Positions 24,214-32,373 of a DNA stretch of 55,797 bases are shown here, in pieces. The stretch is from Acidimicrobiia bacterium. Lineage in GTDB: Bacteria; Actinomycetota; Acidimicrobiia; IMCC26256; JADLDD01. The DNA lies in NCBI GenBank assembly GCA_020846855.1, contig JADLDD010000033.1, positions 1 through 55,797 of the forward strand, given 5' to 3'. Every line of letters begins with the position of its first letter. Within the stretch, counting starts at the first letter, position 1. The position numbers and the translations under genes were made by a program. Below the pieces are notes generated by a model that did no database searches, had not been told where the DNA came from, and was given only the letters and a program-made list of their open reading frames with translations.

Positions 24214-25488
24214 ATGCTCTCCGACCCGCGCACCTACAGCTCCAGCCCGTTCGCGCGGCTCGTCATCGCCAACGCCGTCAGCGCGTGGGGCGACGCCGCG
24301 CTCACCGTGGCCCTGGCCGGGTCGTTGTTCTTCTCGGTGGGGGCCGCGCAGGCCCGCCCGAAGGTGCTGCTCTACCTCGCGCTGACCGTGGCGCCGTTCG
24401 TGGTGGTGGCCCCGGTGATCGGCCCGCTCCTCGACCGGGCGGCCGGGGGCCGTCGCCTGCTGATGGCGGCCGGGTTCGCGGCCCGTTGCGTGCTGGCCGT
24501 GCTCACGGCCCGGCACCTGAACGGCCTGCTCCTCTACCCCCTGGCCTTCGGTGTCCTGGTGCTCTCGAAGGGCCACGCGGTGGCCAAGGCCGCCCTGGTG
24601 CCGTCGACGGTGGACACCCACGAGGAGCTGGTCACGGCCAACTCCCGGATCTCCCTCATCAGCACCGTCGTCTCCCTCGCCGGGGGGCTGCCCGCCGTGG
24701 GCCTGATGAAGCTGTTCGGGCCCGAGTGGTCGCTCTACCTGGCGGCCGTGGTGTACGCGGCGGGGGTCGTGACCGCGCTCCGGATCCGCCGGCCGGCCGA
24801 GCTCCCGGAGCCGGAGAGCCGGGCCGAGATCGAGGAGCTGCACGCGCCCACGATCCTGCTGGCCGTGACGGGAATGGGGCTGCTGCGGGGCGCGGTCGGG
24901 TTCATGACCTTCCTGGTCGCCTTCGCGCTGAAGCGGGCGGGCGAGCCGGCCTGGCTCTACGGGGTCGTGCTGCTCGCGTCCGGGGCCGGGAACCTCGGTG
25001 GGGTGGTGCTGGCGCCGCGGCTGCGAAAGCGCCTGCGCGAGGAGGTCATCCTCGTGGGTTCGCTCCTGGCGCCCGGCCTGGTGGCGCTGCTGTCGGCGCG
25101 CGACGCGACGAAGCTCGGCATCACGGTCACCGCGGCGGCGATCGCCTTCGGCTCCGCGGCGGGGAAGGTGGCCTTCGACAGCCTGGTCCAGCGCGACGGC
25201 CCCGAGGAGCTCTACGGGAGGGCCTTCGCCCGCTTCGAGACCCGCTTCCAGCTCATCTGGGTGGCCGGGGCCCTGATACCGGTGGCGCTCCTCGACGTGA
25301 TGGATTCGCGCCTGGGGCTCTTCGTGCTCGCGATCGTGCTCGGCTTCGCCGGCCTGTCCTACTTCGGCGGGATGCGCGGCCTGCACAACCCGCCGCGGCA
25401 TCCCGACCCCCACCGGGGGGCGGGGCCGCCCGGCGGGTCGCCCGGCGGGCCGCCCGGGGGGCCGGAGGAGATCAGCTCGCCCGGCTGA
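24214..25488 (+). CDS. MFS-type multipass membrane protein
   Basis: This 424-aa protein has 10-12 predicted helices with the layout of major facilitator permeases (FARLVIANAVSAWGDAALTVALAGSLFF first; paired hydrophobic helices later). The residue pattern is like the MFS-1/enterobactin-exporter branch, but no substrate motif is evident. The C terminus is a soluble Gly/Pro repeat (PPGGSPGGPPGGPEE) encoded by near-identical 12-bp units around 25427-25465. It is divergent from ppk-nudix. Its last 17 bp overlap the convergent hemerythrin gene. Substrate and direction of transport are unknown. Confidence 0.8.
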   Translation: MLSDPRTYSSSPFARLVIANAVSAWGDAALTVALAGSLFFSVGAAQARPKVLLYLALTVAPFVVVAPVIGPLLDRAAGGRRLLMAAGFAARCVLAVLTARHLNGLLLYPLAFGVLVLSKGHAVAKAALVPSTVDTHEELVTANSRISLISTVVSLAGGLPAVGLMKLFGPEWSLYLAAVVYAAGVVTALRIRRPAELPEPESRAEIEELHAPTILLAVTGMGLLRGAVGFMTFLVAFALKRAGEPAWLYGVVLLASGAGNLGGVVLAPRLRKRLREEVILVGSLLAPGLVALLSARDATKLGITVTAAAIAFGSAAGKVAFDSLVQRDGPEELYGRAFARFETRFQLIWVAGALIPVALLDVMDSRLGLFVLAIVLGFAGLSYFGGMRGLHNPPRHPDPHRGAGPPGGSPGGPPGGPEEISSPG

Positions 25489-25975
25489 GCACCGGGCGCC
25501 GGCGCACGTCGCGGGCCCAGGTGAGCAGGTCGAGGTCGGCGGCGAGCGAGCGCTGCCGGGTGTCGAAGATCGAGCGGATCACGTCGTCGTCGAGGCGCTC
25601 GACCATGATCGAGAGCCCGTCGCAGTCGCTGACGTGGGGCAGGATCGAGCGGGCGATCGTCGCCCCCTCATCGGCCTCCTCGTCGCCGATCGGCGCCGAC
25701 ACCAGCTCGGCGAGCCGCTGGGCGCCGGCGATCGCGCCGTCGTGGTCGTCGAGGAGGGAGTCGACGTAGGCGGCACCGAAGGTGTCGACCAGGGCCGGGT
25801 ACATCGTCTCCTCCTCGTAGCGGAAGTGCGGCCCGGTGAGTGCCGCGATCCGTCCCACGAGGGAGGAGGCGCGCTCCCGGTCGTGGGCCCGGAACGCGTC
25901 GATGAGGTCGAAGAGGGCGTCGCGCACGGCGCGGTGCTCGTCGCGGAAGGTCTGGGAGAAGCGGTCGGCCAGCAT
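25472..25975 (-). CDS. Hemerythrin HHE-domain protein
   Basis: This 167-aa helical protein has the spaced histidine/carboxylate ligands of bacterial hemerythrins: DEHRAVRDAL near residue 14, HFRYEEETMYPAL near residue 50, DDHDGAI near residue 77 and LPHVSDCDGL near residue 112. The diiron site binds O2 or NO; relatives take part in nitric-oxide and oxidative stress handling or Fe-S repair. AAGGAG lies 6 nt before the ATG at 25975. An AT-rich dyad upstream (26024-26040) is the likely control site. The coding sequence overlaps the end of the MFS gene by 17 bp. Confidence 0.87.
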   Translation of the reverse strand: MLADRFSQTFRDEHRAVRDALFDLIDAFRAHDRERASSLVGRIAALTGPHFRYEEETMYPALVDTFGAAYVDSLLDDHDGAIAGAQRLAELVSAPIGDEEADEGATIARSILPHVSDCDGLSIMVERLDDDVIRSIFDTRQRSLAADLDLLTWARDVRRRPVLSRAS

Positions 25976-26023
25976 GGCGCTCCTTGGGGGGTCGAGAGGT
26001 CCCGGGGAGTCGGGGAGGGATTA

Positions 26024-26040
26024 CCGATAATTATGATCGG
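26024..26040. promoter_or_regulatory. AT-rich dyad (putative operator) upstream of the hemerythrin gene
   Basis: CCGATAATTATGATCGG pairs at 7 of 8 positions around its centre. It stands out by AT content in a region of over 70% GC. It lies 49 nt upstream of the hemerythrin ATG and 83 nt upstream of the divergent acetyltransferase start. Confidence 0.5.
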
Positions 26041-26122
26041 GATTCTCGGGAATAGCAAGGAGCCCCCCAACGGGTCCCGGAATCCCCGGAACGGCGCGAC
26101 GGCCCCGCGCTAGAACGTCGTG

Positions 26123-27343
26123 ATGCCGATCGACCTCCGTCCGGTCACCCCCGAGGAGATGCCCGCCTTCGTACGGGCCAACGCCGTCGGCTTCGGCGAG
26201 GGAAACCTCCCCGACGTCTCGGGGAACGCCTGGGCGACCCACGAGCCCGAGCGCACGATCGGCGCCTTCGAAGGCGACGACGTGGTCGCCGGGAGCCGGA
26301 ACTACAGCCTCGAGCTCACCCTCCCCGGTGGGCCGGTCCTCCCGGCCGCCGGGGTCAGTTGGGTGTCCGTGCTCCCCACCCACCGTCGCCAGGGCCTGCT
26401 CCGCCTCATGATGTCGCTGCTGCTCGACGACGCGGTCGACCGGGGCGAGCCGGTGGCCCTCCTCACGGCGTCGGAGGGCGGCATCTACCGGAGGTTCGGG
26501 TTCGGCGTGGCGACCCGGGCCCTCGGGTTGGAGCTCGACCGCCGGCGGGTCCGCTTCGCCGACGCCGAGCCCTACGGCTCGACGCGGCTGGTCGATCCCG
26601 CCGCCGCCGTACCCGTGGTCTCCCGGATCTTCGAGCGGGTGCGCCGGTCGCGGCCCGGTGCCGTCTCCCGGCCCGACGCCTGGTGGGACGGCGGGTGGTT
26701 CGAGCCCTGGGAGAAGGATCGCAACCGCTTCGTCGTGATACACGAGCACGACGGCGAGCCCGACGCGTTCACGCTCTACGCACTCGAGAAGGATCCTCGG
26801 CGCACCGACGGTCTCTACCGGCTGTTCGTGCACGAGGCCGTGGCGGCCGACCCGCGGGCTGATGCCGCGCTGTGGCGCTACCTGTGCGGCGTCGATCTCG
26901 TCGGGACGGTGGTGGCACCGGCGGCGGAACCCGACACGGCGCTGCCGTGGCGTCTCGAGGATCCCCGGGCCTGCCGCGTCGACGGGTGGCCCGATTTCGT
27001 GTGGGCCCGGCCCCTCGACACCGCCGCGCTGCTCGGCGCCCGGCGTTACGGCGTGGAGGGCCGGCTCGTGCTCGAGGTCCACGACGGCTTCCGCCCCGAA
27101 GGGCGCGCGGCCGGCCGGTTCGGACTCGACGGCGGCCCGGGCGGCGCCGAGTGCGCGGCCTGCGACTCGGAACCCGACCTGGCGCTCGACGTGGCCGACC
27201 TCGGCGCGGTGGTCCTCGGCGGGGTGCCGCCGAGCGTCCTCGTGCGAGCCGGGAGGATCGAGGAGCGCCACCCCGGGGCGGCCTCCCGGGCCGACGCCAT
27301 GTTCGGCGCCGAGCGGCAGCCCTGCGCGTTCACCTGGTTCTGA
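26123..27343 (+). CDS. Eis-like GNAT N-acetyltransferase
   Basis: This 406-aa protein has the three-part Eis layout: N-terminal GNAT domain with the acetyl-CoA loop VSVLPTHRRQGLLRLMM near residue 82, a second degenerate GNAT-like domain, and a C-terminal SCP2-like domain. It ends in an aromatic residue (FTWF), and in Eis the free C-terminal carboxylate takes part in catalysis. Eis enzymes acetylate amines such as aminoglycosides or protein lysines; the native substrate here is unknown. TAGAAC lies 6 nt before the ATG at 26123, a weak leaderless -10. A GTG at 26120 is an alternative start. Confidence 0.85.
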   Translation: MPIDLRPVTPEEMPAFVRANAVGFGEGNLPDVSGNAWATHEPERTIGAFEGDDVVAGSRNYSLELTLPGGPVLPAAGVSWVSVLPTHRRQGLLRLMMSLLLDDAVDRGEPVALLTASEGGIYRRFGFGVATRALGLELDRRRVRFADAEPYGSTRLVDPAAAVPVVSRIFERVRRSRPGAVSRPDAWWDGGWFEPWEKDRNRFVVIHEHDGEPDAFTLYALEKDPRRTDGLYRLFVHEAVAADPRADAALWRYLCGVDLVGTVVAPAAEPDTALPWRLEDPRACRVDGWPDFVWARPLDTAALLGARRYGVEGRLVLEVHDGFRPEGRAAGRFGLDGGPGGAECAACDSEPDLALDVADLGAVVLGGVPPSVLVRAGRIEERHPGAASRADAMFGAERQPCAFTWF

Positions 27344-27352
27344 GCCGGCCGG

Positions 27353-28093
27353 TCAGCTCCAGCCCGACGTCGCCCCGGCCACCATGCCGAACGGTCCGGT
27401 CGGCCAGCGGAAGCAGTCGACCATGATCCGGTCGACGTCGTCGGCGGTGGCGACACCCTCGCTGACCACCCTCTGGGCCTCGGCGACCATCGCGAAGTAG
27501 ACCCGGTTCGAGACGTAGCCCCACGTGTTGGGCGCGTCGCGCACGACGACCGGGTCCTTGCCGCAGCGACGCGCGGCGTCGACCACGGCGTCGACGGTGG
27601 CGTCGCTGGTGTCGGGGGCCCGCACGATCTCGGCCAGGGCCATGACCGGCGCGGGGGAGGCCCAGTGCCACCCGACGACGCGGTCGGCCCGGTCGGTGGC
27701 CGCACCGAGAGCGGTGATCGGGAACCCGGAGCTGTTGGAGGCCAGGATCGTCGACGACGGTGCCTGCCGGTCGATGTCGCGCAGGAGCCGGATCTTCAGG
27801 TCCAGCCGCTCGGGCACCGCCTCGATCACGAGGTCGGTCGCCACCGCGGCGCCGAGGTCCGGGGAGAAGCTCAGCCTCTCGTGCGCCGCGTCGGCCTCGT
27901 CGCGCGTGAGCTTGCCGCGCTCGACGCCACGTTCGAACCCGTAGCGCCCGGTGGTGACGGTCTCGGCCGCCCGGGCCAGGGCCTCGGCGTCGAGGTCGTG
28001 GCACACGGTGGTGAAGCCGGCCGTGGCCGTCACCTGCGCGATTCCCGCCCCCATCACGCCCGCACCCACCACGCCGATGGTCTCGATCGCCAC
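27353..28093 (-). CDS. Short 3-hydroxyacyl-CoA (3-hydroxybutyryl-CoA) dehydrogenase
   Basis: This 246-aa protein has the NAD Rossmann motif GVVGAGVMGAGIAQV, IEAVPERLDLK, ILASNSSGFPIT, the catalytic-type histidine in GWHWASPAPVM, and the C-terminal domain start (NTWGYVSNRVYFAMVAEAQ). It oxidises 3-hydroxyacyl-CoA esters, or does the reverse, in fatty-acid or butyrate metabolism. Family members usually run to about 280 residues. This one stops after GPFGMVAGATSGWS, so the final helices of the dimerisation domain are missing. No continuation is visible in other frames, because the convergent acetyltransferase gene begins 9 bp away. The GTG at 28093 is set by the Rossmann strand. Confidence 0.8.
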   Translation of the reverse strand: MAIETIGVVGAGVMGAGIAQVTATAGFTTVCHDLDAEALARAAETVTTGRYGFERGVERGKLTRDEADAAHERLSFSPDLGAAVATDLVIEAVPERLDLKIRLLRDIDRQAPSSTILASNSSGFPITALGAATDRADRVVGWHWASPAPVMALAEIVRAPDTSDATVDAVVDAARRCGKDPVVVRDAPNTWGYVSNRVYFAMVAEAQRVVSEGVATADDVDRIMVDCFRWPTGPFGMVAGATSGWS

Positions 28094-28176
28094 GCCCCCG
28101 CCTCCCGAACGGGTCGGACCCCGGGCAGGGATCCGACAGCCTCCCGGCAGTGTCGCGCGCCTCCCGGTCGGTCCGC

Positions 28177-29451
28177 TCAGGCGGAGCCGGCGGGGAGCTC
28201 GATCCGGGCCAGCCAGAGGCCGGGGGCGTCGATCTCCGCCGGGGTGGGGAGGTGGGCCTCGGCCTCCCAGAGCCGGTTGAGGCCCTCGGGCCCGGCGCGC
28301 TCCACCACCCCGAGGCAGAACGCCCGGCCCCGCTCGTAGTGCTCGCGCCGTAGGCGCAGCCCGAGGAGGCCCTCGATGAAGCGCTCCGCCTCGCCCCGCT
28401 CGATCCGGTGGCGCCGGACGGCCTCCTCGATGCGCCCGGCGCCGGGTACGAGCCGGTCGGTGATCCGGGCCGACACCGTGTCGGCGTAGCCCTCCAGGAC
28501 CAGCGCGGTGTCGAGGAGCCGGTCGCCGGCGGCGCGCAGGCGTGGGGTCTCCATCGCACCGAGGAGGGCGTCGGGGTCGCCCGCCATCGCCTGCATCGCC
28601 TCCGGGTCGGAAGGGTCGATCTCCCCGAAGCGGGCGGTGAACGCGTCGGCGTCGATCTCGTAGGCGGACACGAACTCGCCGGCCAGCCGGGCCAGGTGAC
28701 CCTGGACCCACGGCACCGAGCGCTCGGCGACCCGCACCGCCTCGTGTATCGCGACGGTGAACCGGAGCTCGTCGCGGGGGAGCGACCACTCCTCCTCGAA
28801 CGCCGCGAGGTTCGGAGCGACGAAGCAGAGCGAGGGGGTGTCGAGCGTGGGGAGCGGGAGGTCGTAGCGACCGAGCGCGTGCCGGGCCAGGTGGCCGATC
28901 ATCGATCCGGCCTGCATGCCCAGGAGCATCGGGGCCATGAGCCCCATGATCCCGGCGAAGGCGTCGGGGCCGAGGGGAAGCCCGAACGGGCCCGTCGTCG
29001 GGGGCTCCGTCGGGGCCTCGGGGCCGGAGGTGTCGTCGAGGTCGTCGTCGCCGGCCCCGGGTTCGTCGAGCGCGCGCTCGAGGGCGCCGGCGAGCGTCTC
29101 GAGCACGGGTCGGAGGGCGTCGAGGTGCAGCCGGGCCCAGTCGCCGCGACTCAGGACCTTCACGGGCGCACCGGCCGCGAGCGTGATGCCCGTCTCGCCG
29201 ACGACGTGGGTGAGCGCCGCCCGGGCGAGGTCCTCGAGTTGGGGCCGTTCGCCCGCCTCGGGCGAACGGTCGCCCTCGCCGGCGACCACGGCGGCGACCT
29301 GGGCGGCGACCTCCCAGTTCACCGGACCCGGCGACTGGAGCATGCGCATCAGGCCCTCGACGTCGATCTGGGAGAGGTCGAACGCCGGGCCCCGACGGGA
29401 TCCCCGATCGGCTCGCTCGGGATCGTCGCCGGGTTGTGACCGCTCGTCCAC
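28177..29451 (-). CDS. DUF2342-type zinc-metalloprotease-like protein (F420-associated family)
   Basis: This 424-aa protein resembles the actinobacterial DUF2342 family, often annotated as zinc-dependent metalloprotease or F420-biosynthesis-associated. Visible parts are DLARAALTHVVGETGI, an alanine/leucine-rich central helix (IMGLMAPMLLGMQAGSMIGHLARHALGRYDLPLP) and the segment LRFTVAIHEAVRVAERSVPWV. The position normally read as HEXXH is HEAVR here, so the second zinc histidine seems to be missing; I treat catalysis as doubtful. It starts with GTG at 29451, 6 nt after a TAGACT -10. It is divergent from the SDR gene. Confidence 0.75.
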   Translation of the reverse strand: MDERSQPGDDPERADRGSRRGPAFDLSQIDVEGLMRMLQSPGPVNWEVAAQVAAVVAGEGDRSPEAGERPQLEDLARAALTHVVGETGITLAAGAPVKVLSRGDWARLHLDALRPVLETLAGALERALDEPGAGDDDLDDTSGPEAPTEPPTTGPFGLPLGPDAFAGIMGLMAPMLLGMQAGSMIGHLARHALGRYDLPLPTLDTPSLCFVAPNLAAFEEEWSLPRDELRFTVAIHEAVRVAERSVPWVQGHLARLAGEFVSAYEIDADAFTARFGEIDPSDPEAMQAMAGDPDALLGAMETPRLRAAGDRLLDTALVLEGYADTVSARITDRLVPGAGRIEEAVRRHRIERGEAERFIEGLLGLRLRREHYERGRAFCLGVVERAGPEGLNRLWEAEAHLPTPAEIDAPGLWLARIELPAGSA

Positions 29452-29457
29452 GCGGTC

Positions 29458-29463
29458 AGTCTA
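29458..29463 (-). promoter_or_regulatory. Leaderless -10 (TAGACT) of the DUF2342-type gene
   Basis: TAGACT on the minus strand ends 6 nt before the GTG at 29451. The hexamer and spacing are identical to those of the sufC copy at 50300. Confidence 0.5.
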
Positions 29464-29559
29464 TGGACCGCTACGGCGCACCGAGCCGCGGCGCCGGCCG
29501 GCCGCGGGTGCGCCAGACTACGAGGCGGGGCCGAGCAGCAGACGAGCAGCAGGAACTAC

Positions 29560-30651
29560 GTGGACAGCGGATCATCCAACGGACGGCGACCGGCGCCGGG
29601 TCCTCCGGCGGCGCCGTTGACCGTCGCCGTCACCGGGGTGTCGGGCTTCGTCGGCCAGCGGTTGCTGCCCCTCCTCGACGCGGCGCCGGAGGTGGGCGAG
29701 GTGGTGGGCCTCGACGTCAGGGAGCCGTCCCGCCGGGGCCGACGCCTCGTCATGCGGCGCGTCGACCTGGCCGGGGCCGACCTCGCGGGGGTGCTCTCGG
29801 GGGCCGACGTGATCGTGCACCTGGCCGGGATCGTCGACCCGATCCCCGACGACGCGCTGATGGCCCGGGTGAACGTCGACGGCACCCACCGCCTGCTCGA
29901 GGCCGCGGCCCGGACCGGCGTGCGGAGGATCGTCCGGATCTCACCCACGATGGTCTACGGGGCCTGGCCCACCAACCCGGTGCCGATCACCGAGCGCGCC
30001 CCCCTCGCGCCGAACCCGGGTTACGGCCCGGCGGTCCAGGCGGCCGAGGTCGAGAGGTTGGTGGCGGAGTGGTGTGGTGAGCATCCCGGCGTGGCCGTCA
30101 CCACGCTTCGGGCCGCCCCGGTCCTCGGCGACGGCGCCGACCACCTGTGGGCCCGGATCCTGGCCCGGGGCCTGCTCTCGATGCACGACGCCACACCGCC
30201 GTTGCAGTGCGTCCACGTCGACGACCTCGCGGCGGCGGTCCTCACCGCCACCGTCCGCGACCTCCCGGGTGTGTTCAACGTCGCCTGCGACGGCTGGCTG
30301 CCGGTCGAGGACGCGCGGGCCGTCCGCGGTTCCCGCTGGCCGAGCCTGCCGGCCGGGCTCACCGAGCGGGCGCTGCACCGATCCTGGGTCACCGGGTTGG
30401 GCGACGTGCCGCCCTCGGTCGTTCCCTACCTGGTGCACCCGTGGGTGGTCGCCAACGACCGGATGCGGGCCACGGGATGGGCGCCGGCCCACGGCAACGA
30501 GGAGACGCTGCTCGAGACCGTCGACGCGCTTCCCCCGCTGCGCCCTCCGGCCTGGGCGGTGCCCGCCGCGGCCTCGGCCGGCCTCGCGGCGATCGCGGCG
30601 GCGTGGGTCACCGGCCGCCTGGTGCGCCGGCGTCGCCACCCACGCCCCTAG
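29560..30651 (+). CDS. NAD-dependent epimerase/dehydratase-like SDR with C-terminal membrane helix
   Basis: This 363-aa extended SDR has the nucleotide motif GVSGFVGQRL near residue 26, VIVHLAG and a serine in RISPTMVYG. The expected YXXXK catalytic pair reads YGPAV, so the lysine is missing, and activity may be lost or altered. A hydrophobic helix near the end (AVPAAASAGLAAIAAAWVTG) is followed by a basic tail, suggesting membrane attachment. CAGGA lies 7 nt before the GTG at 29560. The last 44 bp overlap the convergent HtrA-like gene. Confidence 0.78.
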   Translation: MDSGSSNGRRPAPGPPAAPLTVAVTGVSGFVGQRLLPLLDAAPEVGEVVGLDVREPSRRGRRLVMRRVDLAGADLAGVLSGADVIVHLAGIVDPIPDDALMARVNVDGTHRLLEAAARTGVRRIVRISPTMVYGAWPTNPVPITERAPLAPNPGYGPAVQAAEVERLVAEWCGEHPGVAVTTLRAAPVLGDGADHLWARILARGLLSMHDATPPLQCVHVDDLAAAVLTATVRDLPGVFNVACDGWLPVEDARAVRGSRWPSLPAGLTERALHRSWVTGLGDVPPSVVPYLVHPWVVANDRMRATGWAPAHGNEETLLETVDALPPLRPPAWAVPAAASAGLAAIAAAWVTGRLVRRRRHPRP

Positions 30652-31774
30652 CTGCGGTCGCGGGTGGGGCCGGCGCCCCCGACAGGACGACCTCGACCCG
30701 GCGGGACCGGTCGTCGCGCCGGAGGTCCAGGGTGGCCCGTTCGCCGGGGACGTGGCAGCGGACCAGTGCGGCGAGGGCCGCCGGCTCCGACACCGGTATC
30801 CCGTCGACGGCCGTGACCACGTCGCCGACGGCGATCCCGGCCCGGTCGGCCGGGCCCCCGGCGCTGATCTCCACGACCGTCACGCCGGCCCCGGCCCGCA
30901 CGGCGGCGGCCTTCAACCCCATCCACCCCCGGTCCAGGTGCCCGAGGGTCCGCAGCGCGCGGGCCACCCTGGTCATCGTCGAGGACGGGACCGCGACGGC
31001 GTCGGCGGAGCCCTGCTGGGCCGTCAGCACGCCGACGAGCCGTCCCTCGGCGTCGAGGAGCATCCCGCCGGGCGCGCCCGCGCCGAGGCCGGCGTCGGTG
31101 CCGATGAGTCCGGCCCGCACCGTGCCGTCGGTGCCCCGGGCCAGGTGGTCCACCGACGACACCACTCCGGTGCTGACCAGGGGGCCTCCGTCCTGGGCCG
31201 CGAGGGCCACCACCGGCTCGCCGACCGCCGGCTCGGGCGCCGTGGGCATCACGGGGACGGCGAGGTCGGCCGCGACGAGCGCGAGCCCCGTGTCGGGGTC
31301 GAGGGCCACCAGCTTCGCCGGCACCGGTGACGCGCCCGGGGCGGCGACGCCGAGCGTCGTGGCGCCGGCCACCGAGGCCGCGTCGGTGATCACGTACCCG
31401 GGGGTGACCCCCACGCCGGACGCCCGCCGCCGCTCCTCGCCGACCCACGCGGTCACGCTCACCACGCCGGGGCTCGCGGCGGCCACGATCCGGGCCGTGG
31501 ACGGGGCGTCGGTGTCGGGGGCGCCGATGGTCTCGGTCCGGTCGTCGGAGCGCCCGAGCATGCCGGCGAACCCCAGCGCCCCGACCGTGAGCACCGCGCC
31601 GACGAGGCCGGCCGCGAGCAGGGCCGACCACCCCCGGTTCGGGCCCGCCGTCCGGGGCGCGCGCTCGCGCTCGCGCGGGACGGGGGTCAACTCGGAGGGA
31701 TGGCGCCAGACCCGGTCGAGTGGGTCGGGCACCGGCCGGCGGACCGGATCGCCGTCGGCGTCCTCGGTGACCAT
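30608..31774 (-). CDS. HtrA-like PDZ protein lacking the catalytic triad (pseudoprotease)
   Basis: This 388-aa protein has a cytoplasmic N terminus, one transmembrane helix (LLAAGLVGAVLTVGALGFAG), a trypsin-fold domain and a C-terminal PDZ domain (GWMGLKAA onward; GGPADRAGIAVGDVVTAVDG). Aligned by eye with HtrA, the TNAHVV histidine site reads TDAASV and the GNSGGP serine site reads GAPGGM. The aspartate position DTGLALV remains. It therefore cannot be an ordinary serine protease and may be a binding or regulatory scaffold at the envelope. TATCCT lies 6 nt before the ATG at 31774, so it is probably leaderless. The 3' end overlaps the SDR gene by 44 bp. Confidence 0.8.
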   Translation of the reverse strand: MVTEDADGDPVRRPVPDPLDRVWRHPSELTPVPRERERAPRTAGPNRGWSALLAAGLVGAVLTVGALGFAGMLGRSDDRTETIGAPDTDAPSTARIVAAASPGVVSVTAWVGEERRRASGVGVTPGYVITDAASVAGATTLGVAAPGASPVPAKLVALDPDTGLALVAADLAVPVMPTAPEPAVGEPVVALAAQDGGPLVSTGVVSSVDHLARGTDGTVRAGLIGTDAGLGAGAPGGMLLDAEGRLVGVLTAQQGSADAVAVPSSTMTRVARALRTLGHLDRGWMGLKAAAVRAGAGVTVVEISAGGPADRAGIAVGDVVTAVDGIPVSEPAALAALVRCHVPGERATLDLRRDDRSRRVEVVLSGAPAPPATAARGVGGDAGAPGGR

Positions 31775-31780
31775 GGCCGG

Positions 31781-31848
31781 AGGATACCGACGGTGTGCGC
31801 GCGCGTGGCCGCGGCAAGGGGAGCGGCGCACGAAGCATTTCCTACAAT
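31781..31848. promoter_or_regulatory. Divergent leaderless -10 elements (HtrA-like gene / moaE)
   Basis: Minus-strand TATCCT (plus 31781-31786) is 6 nt before the ATG at 31774. Plus-strand TACAAT (31843-31848) is 6 nt before the GTG at 31855. TACAAT matches the -10 consensus at 5/6. Confidence 0.55.
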
Positions 31849-31854
31849 GACGAC

Positions 31855-32364
31855 GTGACCGATCGACGGGCGTGCGAGACGACCGCCGACGACCGCTTGG
31901 AGGTCACCACCTCCACCATCGACGCCGCCGCCGCCGAGGACTGGGCCGCGGTGCCCGCGGCCGGGGCGGTGGTCGCCTTCCGGGGCGTGGTGAGGGAGCA
32001 GGCCGAGGGCCGGACCGGTGTCGACTCCATCACCTACGAGGCCTACGACGACGTCGCCCGCCGCCGCCTGGCCGAGATCGCCGCGGAGGCGCGGCGCCGC
32101 TGGCCCGACCTCTGCCGCCTGGCCCTGATCCACCGGGTCGGGTCGGTGCACCTCTCGGAGGCGTCGGTCCTCGTGGTGGTCAGTGCCCCGCACCGGGCCG
32201 AGGCCTTCGACGCGGCCCGCTGGTGCATCGACACCCTCAAGGAGACCCTCCCGATCTGGAAGCAGGAGCACACGGCGACCGGTTCGGGTTGGGCCCGGGC
32301 CAGCACCCCGGTGCGCCCGGTCCGCCCCGCGGGTGCGGGCGGGTCGGCCGCCGTGGGCGGCTGA
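31855..32364 (+). CDS. moaE: Molybdopterin synthase catalytic subunit MoaE
   Basis: This 169-aa protein is the large subunit that transfers sulfur from MoaD thiocarboxylate to cyclic pyranopterin monophosphate, making molybdopterin. Family motifs are FRGVVREQ, ITYEAYDDVA, LIHRVGSVHLSEASVLVVV, SAPHRAEAFDA and LKETLPIWKQE, the last with the catalytic lysines. No MoaD or other cofactor gene is adjacent. The GTG at 31855 is chosen over an upstream in-frame start at 31795 because TACAAT sits 6 nt before it and the upstream codons lie inside the promoter region. Confidence 0.92.
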   Translation: MTDRRACETTADDRLEVTTSTIDAAAAEDWAAVPAAGAVVAFRGVVREQAEGRTGVDSITYEAYDDVARRRLAEIAAEARRRWPDLCRLALIHRVGSVHLSEASVLVVVSAPHRAEAFDAARWCIDTLKETLPIWKQEHTATGSGWARASTPVRPVRPAGAGGSAAVGG

Positions 32365-32373
32365 GGTCCCGCC

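Noticed and set aside
25427-25465. GC-rich repeat at the end of the MFS gene as a possible mobile-element scar
   Set aside because: It encodes an in-frame Gly/Pro tail (PPGG units) and has no inverted repeats or duplicated target site.
21636-25769. 1377-aa plus-strand open frame opposite ppk-nudix
   Set aside because: Low-complexity shadow of the PPK gene that also runs out of frame through the real MFS gene.
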